A stretch of 16,759 nucleotides of DNA from Phoronis ovalis (Eukaryota; Phoronida; Phoronidae): assembly GCA_028565635.1 (NCBI GenBank), contig JAOXYB010022903.1:1-16759 (forward strand). Direction: 5' to 3'. Shown piece by piece: positions 1 to 7,736 of this stretch. Within the stretch, counting starts at the first letter, position 1, and the number at the start of each line of letters is the position of its first letter. Made by a program: the position numbers and the translations under genes. The notes beneath the pieces are model-generated. The model ran no database searches. It saw nothing but the letters and a program-made list of their open reading frames with translations, and was not told the origin of the DNA.

Positions 1-15
1 GTGGACGGAAAATGA

Positions 16-53
16 AGCGCTTTATTATAGAGCGCTTTATTATGAAGCGCTCC
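16..53 (+). repeat. 15-bp tandem repeat, 2.5 copies, in sororin intron
   Basis: Units AGCGCTTTATTATAG (16-30) and AGCGCTTTATTATGA (31-45) are followed by a partial AGCGCTCC at 46. AGCGCT is itself palindromic. The array lies in the intron before the first visible sororin exon and may extend past the window edge. Confidence 0.75.
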
Positions 54-148
54 AAGTGTAAGTGTGAATGGAGCTATGATCTTTCCCTTTACATAATATA
101 ATCATACATGTATATATTATTCCATTTTGTTTCTTTTTTGTATTTCAG

Positions 149-1944
149 GCACATCGTCAGATGAAAGTGATCAGAAGAAAGCACATGGTTTTATCAATAA
201 GCTGTCAATGAAATATATGAGGAAGGCTCCCAAAGAGGTATTAAATGCATTTAACTCAAGAATTGTGTAGCTGAAACCAGCTGTGAAATAAAAAATCTTT
301 ATTTATGCAAATGACATAAAAAAACAACTAATCACCTGCATAGGTGTTCTCTAAGTTTAGGCCTACAAGAAAAAATTGTGTGTTTCCAGTAATGATGTGA
401 AAAAAGGTTAGGTAGGCAATTTTTTTTATTGATCAGAATATGAAAGACTCGATAATAAGAATAACAACACAGGTATTTGTTGTGAAACACAAAAAATAAA
501 TTTAAAAAAATCAGCCTTGACATTTTTTTCTTTTAGTCCTGGCCTAAATTATTTTTGACTGAATTTTGGCTCTAGTTTTTATATGAAAATGTTGGCAGTA
601 TATATCACTAGTCTGTTTTAAATTAAACATTTTATTAATTTATTACATTTTTGGGATAACATAACATGATCATTGGTCTTAAAATATATGTATCAGCTAT
701 TATGTGGGAAGGGTGACAGTGCAAGTTATATTTCAGAACCAGGATACTAATTCGTATGATGGGGATTCAGAGCGTAGTGCAGACACTGCCAACTATTCAG
801 ATGCAAGTATGAAATCAATCGACCAGTATGAATTTAATGAACCAGATGATCTGCCATTAAGGCTACCTCTTTCACCCCAAGGAGGAAACAAAAAGGCTAA
901 GACTTTAAAAGAAAAAAAAAATATTTCAAAGAAGGACTACAAAGGGAAAAAGTTATCACAAAAAGGTGACCACTGCCCAAAAAGAGGAAAAGGTGTTGCA
1001 TGTAAAAAAAGTAATAGGTCATTGACAGTTGACCCCATGCAAGATATTTCTTCCGCAATGGACGAATCTGGAATTGAAATCAGTTACGAAAGCAGCAAAC
1101 AAACCGCTAGCAGATTAACTGTTGCTCACCATGAGTTATCTAATATCTCATGCATTAAAAAGTCTATAACAGGAAGACGTACAGCTTCAGGAATAAAATT
1201 GCGAGATAGTGGACACATTATTTCCCCACCTCCTGTAAAATTAGTTAAATTATCCCCGAAAGATGCTTGTACATCAACACCTAGCATTCCTACAAAAACA
1301 ATATCTCAAACAGATGATGATTGTTTTGGATTTGATTCCTTGATGAGTCCACCACCGGCTCTTCTGGTGTCTCCTGTAAAGAGGGTATCCTCAGTTCAGT
1401 CAGACTATGGTTCAATGGTGCAGTCAACTTCACGCGACATGACTTCTTCTATTGAGTCAACTTCACGCGACATGACTTCTTCTATTGAGGGGGAAGATCA
1501 ACAGATGAAGGCAGTTGTAAAGGTGAAAAAAGAATCGAGCCGGAGTAAGGTAGGGTTATGTGTACGATTTATCATATTTGTGTTTGAATGAAAGCATTAA
1601 TTTTACTATAAAATGGTGAATACAGCATATGTAACCTTGAAAGCACTTTTCAATGTTTTTTCTTGCATATTATTGTTGTTGATTGATAATTATACATAAA
1701 ACAGTTGTTGCGTTGACATAACATCTAAAATTAGATCACTTGAAACTTCTTTCAAGCTGTGTCTGTACTTCATTCTTCAAGCAAGATTTTTAAGCTAAAG
1801 TGGATACACTTTTGAAGACTACATACAGGATTCAATGCAAACAAATTAATTCCTTTTTTTCAGAAGAGGAAATATGCTGAATGGTTACAAGAGAAATTTC
1901 ATGAATTTTCAGAAATTGAAAGCTTTGAGTTGTGTATCGAATAA
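149..1944 (+). CDS. CDCA5: Sororin (CDCA5) homologue, last three coding exons, 5'-partial
   Basis: Three exons join in one frame: 149-237 (29 codons after a split codon, acceptor tttcag, donor GAG|gta), 737-1549 (271 codons, donor AAG|gtaggg) and 1864-1944 (26 codons plus TAA, acceptor ttttttcag). Sororin stabilises cohesin on replicated chromatids by binding PDS5 and antagonising WAPL in the nucleus. Visible support: the PDS5-binding FGF motif in the context DDCFGFDSL at 1325-1333, shortly after a TSTP as in the human protein, and a C-terminal sororin domain of the form W-x5-EF-x-E-x-E-x-FEL-x2-E ending exactly at the stop. The middle is Lys/Ser-rich and looks disordered, with several SP/TP sites including SPVK, a full CDK consensus, consistent with mitotic phosphorylation. 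No KEN box is seen here; the N-terminus that carries it in vertebrates lies upstream of the window. Exon 737-1549 contains a 33-bp tandem duplication. Identification rests on short motifs, because the rest of the family is poorly conserved. Confidence 0.82.
357..425 (+). repeat. Dispersed repeat copy, TTTAGGCCTA...GTTTCCAGTAA family
   Basis: This stretch matches 15457-15535 over about 70 bases: TTTAGGCCTA, an A-rich run, TTGTGTTTCCAGTAA, GATGTGAAAAAA, then GGTAGGTAGG-like sequence and a T-run. A possible distal end lies near 530-560 (TTTTAGTCCTGGCCTAAATT). It is in the intron between sororin exons 149-237 and 737-1549. No coding capacity is visible, so it is probably a short non-autonomous element. 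Confidence 0.65.
1424..1489 (+). repeat. Perfect 33-bp coding tandem duplication in sororin
   Basis: Units 1424-1456 and 1457-1489 are identical and in frame, each encoding STSRDMTSSIE. The absence of any difference between units points to a recent duplication or continuing length variation in a disordered region. It lies between the FGF motif and the C-terminal domain. Confidence 0.95.
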
Positions 1945-2248
1945 TTATGGTGAGAGTTTGTAAATTAGGACACCGCAATTAAGATGAACTGTTGTAATTG
2001 CTCTTAAAAGAATCTATATGTAGCTTTATCGGCATATTTACTGAAGGTTATTCCATTAAAAATTACTGTCACAGGGGACCTGAGAAAATAATTATGACGA
2101 AGGGGTAGGAGAGATATTTAAAATTTAAATTACAAAGGAGAGGTGTTTGAATTGTTGGTGATTTAACTTTATACAAGGGAATAAGGTACACTTGATCAAG
2201 ATATTGTGACTAAAATATTTAACAAAAACCATTAGTATAGTTTATGAA

Positions 2249-2381
2249 AATAAATCCTTACACACTATCATATTTTCATTATGCATAGATGATTTAAAAA
2301 TTGTATAATGGTATTTGTAAATTTTCTATTGTGCTCTTGGAGTCTTAAGTTATTAAACATATTTGAATAAAAATTAATAAA
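2249..2381 (+). terminator. Candidate poly(A) signals for sororin
   Basis: AATAAA occurs at 2249-2254, 2366-2371 and 2376-2381, 0.3 to 0.45 kb after the sororin stop codon. The 3' UTR would start at 1945. Which signal is used cannot be told from sequence. Confidence 0.5.
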
Positions 2382-2895
2382 TTGTAGCAATTAGCCTGTT
2401 GTCAAAAACAATATAAAGTTACAATTCCATGCGCAACCAAAATGCGTCGTCAGAAAAAAGCGAAATGATTTGTGTATCTTTACAGATGTACAGAATCGAA
2501 AGTATTTATGATATTGTAACTTTACGATGTTTACAACAATGGGCCCCAGTTCGTCACGTGTGGAATAAATCTTTTGTAGTTATTGTTTTGGAGTAAGTTG
2601 TATTAAACTAACCAAAAGATGATATGTACATTTGTCATGAAAAGTTGTTTTTTAGACTTTGTACATTCTAGGTTTGTTTTATACAAAATCAAATGCAACA
2701 AACAATACTTAGGCCAGTATGTGTTCATTGCTCATTTATAAGATGTCTTGTAACATGTGGTTGTTACTCTGATCTTAAAATTAGGTGGGCAGGTTTATAG
2801 AGAACAACAGATTTGACTTGTAATGTTAATTGTACCTCTGCTTCTTCTATACCAAATGCAAAATGTCAAATAGCCATCAATTTTTTTTTTGGAAG
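2382..2895. other. Convergent intergenic spacer between sororin and ERH 3' ends
   Basis: AT-rich sequence of about 0.5 kb separates the sororin poly(A) signals from the distal minus-strand poly(A) signal. I see no ORF, RNA gene or strong repeat in it. A single CACGTG E-box sits near 2556. Confidence 0.5.
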
Positions 2896-2901
2896 TTTAT
2901 T
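2896..2901 (-). terminator. Minus-strand poly(A) signal (distal ERH 3' end)
   Basis: TTTATT on the plus strand reads AATAAA on the minus strand. It lies 35 bases past the stop of the ORF at 2937-3243 and 612 bases past the ERH stop. A second minus AATAAA is at 3210-3215 and could give a shorter ERH transcript. Confidence 0.5.
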
Positions 2902-2936
2902 ACATAATATTTTATAAGATGTTTAGTAAACATGTT

Positions 2937-3243
2937 TCAAGATGTGTCGTTCTTACAAATAGTTGGAACACACGATTTAGTATTTATATTTTCATGTATT
3001 CCAAATATTTTTTCAAATAAATACTTTATAGCAGATATTTCTTTGATACTGTTGGCTAGAGCAAGTTTTAATCTCCAAATGTAAAAAGCTAAGGACGAAC
3101 ACTCACACAGAGACTCAGAAGTAAGACCCCCTGCAGCTTGACGAAACTGATGCCATGTTAAAGAATTCAGTACTGTTTCAAGTATTGGAATTATCTCGAA
3201 AATGAAGATTTTATTTTTTATATACTGATCTTTATGTACACTG
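2937..3243 (-). CDS. Unidentified minus-strand ORF, possible separate terminal exon
   Basis: About 100 codons are open to a TGA at 2937-2939 in AT-rich DNA, with a GC-richer core at 3050-3190. A plausible acceptor (taatttttcatag) precedes position 3243, and a strong donor (CTTG|gtaagttg) lies at 3312, giving a possible 69-base intron with the frame open across it back to a TAG near 3369. The product contains WHQFRQAAGGLTSES and a hydrophobic, helix-like stretch ending EKIFGIHEN. I do not recognise a family. It lies entirely downstream of the ERH stop on the same strand, so it may be ERH 3' UTR, an alternative last exon or the end of another gene. Confidence 0.3.
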
Positions 3244-3512
3244 CTATGAAAAATTACCAAAACTTTACATAGAAACTACTTAAAACTTAAATTTAATGAA
3301 AATACAACTTACCAAGTTTTACAATTAATACATGTGATACTGTACAAAATGACAGAACAAAGCTATTTTTAATCCTCAAAAACAACCGATAAAAAGATGT
3401 ATATATTAAATTCTTTCTTGCAAATATTCCTGTCTCCTGACATTTGCATCCCACTACATAGTTAAGTTCATCAGTTTCTACGATGTTTTGAGTTTAATAA
3501 ACAGAACTGCCC

Positions 3513-6500
3513 TCATTTTCCTGCTTGCTTTTTCAAAAGGATGTAGATTTTTTCTTTTATCCATTCTTTGTTGTGAGGTGCATATGTAGCAGATTGTTTC
3601 TGAAAACTGTAATAAAAGTTTAAAATATGTTGGAAGCAGGAGTAAATAAATTCATCAGGTTGGGCGAATCTGACATGATAATCTACATGACACCAAACAT
3701 AAAATAATGTGCTTTGTAATGTTTACAGTGAGTAAGCACCATAAATGAATGATCAGCTAATTGCCGATTTTGCCACCTGGTGCTGCTTCAATACACTAGT
3801 TAATCATCAAAAGAAGCCTACTGAGTGGATATAATGTGACAAGATACCTTATAATATATATCTGGTTGTGACCCATAAATATATATCAACTTAACAAATC
3901 AATTTAAGAATGACTGACAGACACTAACTGAACACTGAAATTAGTTGCTTATAGATAGGGAAAGTGTGACATTTCACCAAAATTAAGAAACCCAATTTCA
4001 TTTGAAAATATTTGTGAAGCAGTGGATCTTATTTTTTTTGCAAAGTAAAAATTAAAACAGTTACTTACACCAAACAGCTTAAATCAGCAAAATGGTCAAT
4101 AAATTCAAACAGTTGGCTGATGTCATATGTGATGGATGGACTATTAGGATTTGATCTTTTCAGGTGTTCTTCATATATTTTACATACCCCTAGAAAACAA
4201 AAACAGTACTTGATAAAATAATTTATTTAGGTCCATGGACTCCTGATCATTAATGTACATTTTGTCTTTCTCATCAAACTTCTTCAGACCGACTTCCACC
4301 AAATGACATTGCACTTATAAGTATGAAAATGCAGTTACAGTTAAAAATAATTGATTTCATTATCAGTGTTTCGTTCACTGAAGGAAGCAAGAAGGTAGAA
4401 AGCATTGTAGGCACACGAGTGATCCTTACCAGACATTTTTCATACACTTCTAATAAAGAGCCTGGGCCAAGTCTTTCAATTTCAGAATTTTTGTATGATT
4501 AGAAAATACAATGGAATAGGATCATAACATTTTTTTGTTAACACTGGGAAAGCTGGGTGTTTGGCTTTGGGGACTGTAAATTAGGCACTACAAAAATGTC
4601 GCATTTAATAATACTGTTTACCTAAATGATCACAACTTGAACTCCATGCTGCCATGGCAGTTTATGTCACCCTGGGTGTAAAATAAAACATTCACTGCCA
4701 CTCTTCACAATGATTGCTTACCTTCTAAACATTCATTAAGGGTTTCATAATCTGAGTATGTCCTAGTTTCAGGTCGTCTGGTTGGCTGCACTAACAAGAT
4801 AGTGTGAGACTGTAAAGAAACAGTAGAGTGGTAATCAGTTCAATTGTAGTGGCTAATATATTAGATGAATTAATATATTGCTAAGAAACTTGTAGTTAAT
4901 AACTATGACATATTTAAAATGAAAATTTCCTGCCTCTGGTTCAGTCCTTCCTTTATGCCTGATCTCATGATTTGTTCTGTGATCATCTGGCAAGATAGCT
5001 TTGTTATATTTTTAAACATTTTGACAACAAATTTGTTGGTTGGAAGAGGATGCATTGCCCCAAGACTGGCACATCATTACACTATCTGCTCTTTATATAA
5101 TCGGACTAATTGTAACATGTCACATTTCTGTCTCCTCGTTTAACAGTGTTATCAACCTTTTTTGAAGTTTGAAAAATATTTATGAAATTCAGCCAGCGTC
5201 CGTGTCCAGGGAAAGGACTCATGGATTTTTTAATATGGGGATAAACTATTAAACCCAATCCAAAACTTCAGCTTGTGGGTAGCACACCCAATCCAATTTG
5301 TTTTAAGTATAAGGGTAGCAATCAAAAATATTAAATATTTGAGTAGCAATTTATTTTTACACAAACTGATTGATACAAACCAAAAATTTATTCATGAATA
5401 AGAACCAAAATCTATTTCAGGGTTTAATTTATCAAAATTATGAAAAGCACTTGTTGATAATAATCCAAATTACTTGTCGTAAGCAGTGGGTGGTAATCCA
5501 AATTTTTGAATTGTTTTATGGGGTAGCAATCCAAAAACAACAATAAAAAGTACAAAATCTAAAATTTTCAACCAGGCCTCACATCCCCACCAAAAAATAA
5601 CTTGAGTAACTCCCCTGCTCTTCCTTGTATATTAAAAGATTAACGGCATCAAACGTCTCCATTAAAGATCAGCGTGAGCAAACTATGTATTCCAAAAATC
5701 AGACAGAATGTTGCTGAATTATATCATTTTACAGCTAGGTGGTTTTAAAAGTATGCGTTTTTATTGTCATCATAACAATCAACACATTGAAAATATCCTT
5801 GCAGTTTCACTTGATTCTGAAATTACTACGAGAAAGAAATCGACAGCAAACTTTGCTTTTCGTCAGAATAATATTTTATGATCAACATGTAACCTTCAAA
5901 ATACACCTTTATTTGAGAAAAAACCCAAATTAGTTAATGATCATCCTTAACTGAAGATCCTAGATATGTCACCATTTTATTATAGAATAAAAGGCAAACA
6001 TATTGATTGGAAAAATGTCCTCGATCAAGTTCGAAACATGGCACCAAGAAAAACAATTCTCATACGTTCATTCTGCCACAAAATTGACAATATTTAGATT
6101 CTTACCTAACCAAAACATTGCAAGAAAGATATTTATCGCAAACCGAAATATTTAGTACCACTGTTTGTTTATCATTTCACAGTTTTTCCCAAATGACTGG
6201 TAGCCATTTTACCCCAAAAGTGACCCACATACTGTTTTTTTAAAAAAATGTTTATTCATGGTGAAGTTCCCTCCTGGATTTTTCGTCTGCAGGTAAATTT
6301 TAACAGACAAAAAGTATCACGAGAATAATATGTGGTATACTAATATATACCGGAGTTTTCAAAACAACACCCTGGGGAACTATCGGAAAATGCCCGGGGT
6401 GTTCTTTCGAAAAGGGGGTGAACTTTCAGAAGTTATTTTATACATGTAGAATCAGTTTTATCGTGTTGTGTAACAACATAGCATAATGTATGACGTCAAA

Positions 6501-7298
6501 CTAAAAATAAACAAAGTGATCTGTATTTTATTAAAACTAATTTATGCTACCGGTTTATATTTGCATGTTCTAATGTATGGCACGTACTTAGAAATAAGCA
6601 ATTTATGATGCCCGTTTGTTTTATTTAGTATCCTACTTATTCACAACATTTTCCAAAAAGGACTAATTAACTTTGGCTGTTATTGTAATATTTTTTTCGG
6701 GATGAAAGATCACCCATGGCAATGGGGTGTCTTTTAGGGAGGGCACAAAACTTTACGCAAAACCCTGGTATCTATATAGTAAGTTAATTAACTCTGATGG
6801 AAGCGACTACATATTTTGGAAAAGATCAAAAATTGGAATCATTTTTAATACTAGTTATTACTGTGAATGGTTACCAATCATTGATCTTGATGACGTTTAT
6901 ATCACGAAGTTTCAATCTGTCAGACATCAGATTGTACAATAACACAATTCATGAGACCTCGTGCTGACTTAATAGGATATATACAACTTTTAAAATTAGT
7001 TGGAGCGAATCAACTGAATCTAGGATATATAAAACTCTTAGAAGTTAGAATTGTATGTAGATCCTAGAATGGGCTAGATCATACTTATCATAGCAGATCA
7101 TACTCTGACATAGTCATAGATCATTGCCATTGGATTGGCATTGGAATCAAAGACAAAGTGGAGTCTGGAATTGTTGTCATGTTTCATTACTAGAGCTTGC
7201 ATAATTAATGCTGCCCATGAACACACTAAACTAAACAGTAACTTGGAGTTGACAGAAGAGGCACCTTTAAGCCTAAAGAAAGAAGACGATCTTACCAT
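3513..7298 (-). CDS. ERH: Enhancer of rudimentary homologue, complete, 4 coding exons
   Basis: Coding exons in minus order: 7298-7296 (ATG only, followed by gtaaga), 4809-4722, 4189-4069 and 3606-3513 (ending TGA). The joined product is 101 residues; human ERH has 104, and the last exon here lacks three residues of the C-terminal AQQAGK tail. It reads close to human ERH throughout: [10 protein letters not shown] after the Met, then [39 protein letters not shown] and a final QAGK. ERH is a small nuclear homodimer that binds partners in mRNA splicing, meiotic or selective RNA decay and primary-microRNA processing. Introns are 2486, 532 and 462 bases. Every splice site is GT-AG and the phases agree (0, 1, 2). 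The start is the least certain part, because exon 1 contributes only the ATG; its context ACAATG is favourable. Confidence 0.93.
5192..5618 (+). repeat. GTAGCAATCC-family element, copy 1 (ERH intron 1)
   Basis: About 420 bases contain internally recurring short units such as CCCAATCCAAAA, GGTAGCAATC and GGTAATCCAAATTTTTGAA. It ends CATCCCCACC...GAGTAACTCCCC. The inverse complement of 8081-8765 aligns with it block by block in the same order. No protein is encoded. I read it as a short non-autonomous mobile element with internal subrepeats; the class is not recognised. Confidence 0.7.
6396..6735. repeat. Tandem and inverted GGGGTG-CTTTC repeats around an AT-rich core
   Basis: Two imperfect tandem units, GGGGTGTTCTTTCGAAAAG (6396-6414) and GGGGTGAACTTTCAGAAG (6415-6432), are mirrored about 280 bases later by GAAAGATCACCC (6704-6715) and followed by GGGGTGTCTTTT (6724-6735). 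AACACCC upstream at 6365 can also pair with GGGGTGTT. The arrangement resembles a small inverted-repeat element in ERH intron 1, but the arms are short and degenerate. Confidence 0.4.
6973..7048 (+). repeat. Imperfect direct repeat of about 27 bp
   Basis: TAGGATATATACAACTTTTA near 6974 recurs as TAGGATATATAAAACTCTTA near 7022, with similar tails (AAATTAG and GAAGTTAG). It is within ERH intron 1, about 250 bases from the first exon, and has no visible coding potential. Confidence 0.55.
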
Positions 7299-7375
7299 TG
7301 TGCAAATTACAAACAGCAACACAGGTCACCGGCTTAGAAAATGGCGGCAATATAATTCTAAAACAAACCGTTAGA
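7296..7375 (-). other. ERH: ERH exon 1: 5' UTR ending in the start codon
   Basis: On the minus strand this segment reads GCCGCCATTTT, then about 38 bases, then TTGCACAATG followed directly by gtaagatc. No other AUG precedes the start in this stretch. The transcription start is not visible, so the outer boundary is approximate. It faces the SLC39A9 leader across the shared promoter region. Confidence 0.6.
7338..7348 (-). promoter_or_regulatory. YY1 consensus site in the ERH leader
   Basis: The plus strand reads AAAATGGCGGC; on the minus strand this is GCCGCCATTTT, the classical YY1 core CCGCCATNTT. It lies 40 bases before the ERH ATG, in the leader near the presumed transcription start, as is common for YY1 in housekeeping and bidirectional promoters. 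A weaker AAGATGGT sits at 7619-7626 on the SLC39A9 side. Function is inferred from the motif only. Confidence 0.5.
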
Positions 7376-7621
7376 TGTCGCCTAAAACTAGTCTCAGTGA
7401 AAAACAACGTGAACGTGAATTTTCATTTTGTAACATATTTATAAGATAAAGTGCTTTTAAATGAACCTGCAAATTTTGATCTTCATTTGAGTGTAAATTA
7501 TTTTTTATATCTAATAAAATTGGGGCTAAAATAGTTACTACTCACATACCCTCTACTAGAGTCAGTCATGACCTAGTTTTGCACCGCCCTCTACTGAGGG
7601 ATGCCACGCAGTTGTGTAAAG
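7376..7621. promoter_or_regulatory. Shared divergent promoter region, ERH / SLC39A9
   Basis: About 0.25 kb separates the presumed leaders of two genes read in opposite directions. No TATA box is clearly placed for either gene. The SLC39A9-proximal part is GC-richer and holds CCCTCTACT twice (7550-7558 and 7587-7595). The second copy sits in ACCGCCCTCTACTGA, which resembles the CTCF core GCGCCCTCTAGTGG with three mismatches. The region is assigned from gene arrangement, not from a mapped start site. Confidence 0.6.
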
Positions 7622-7678
7622 ATGGTAGACGAAACATGTAGTCAAGTTCAGAGACTTTCCCCCGTTTTTCCGCTTTGA
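7622..7678 (+). other. Possible short upstream ORF in the SLC39A9 leader
   Basis: An ATG at 7622 opens an 18-codon frame ending TGA at 7676-7678, 58 bases before the chosen SLC39A9 start. It matters only if transcription begins upstream of 7622. It overlaps the weak YY1-like sequence AAGATGGT, so the ATG may simply be part of that site. Confidence 0.3.
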
Positions 7679-7736
7679 GAAATCCTGTATTTTTGACTAT
7701 TTGTATATTATGAGCACCGTGTCACACCAAACCAAT

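Noticed and set aside
704-736. ATG at 704 as the start of a 295-codon gene
   Set aside because: The first 11 codons are intron sequence: tatatttcag before 737 is a good acceptor and the upstream exon 149-237 joins in phase. The 3' end of that frame past 1549 likewise reads into the intron.
4919-5143. Plus-strand 74-codon ORF in ERH intron 1
   Set aside because: No recognisable product, no splice context, and a length expected by chance.
7098-7374. Overlapping plus and minus ORFs around 7.1-7.37 kb
   Set aside because: They cover the ERH first exon and its intron. Only the ATG at 7298 with its donor is supported; the longer minus frame reads into the intron and the plus frame is its shadow.
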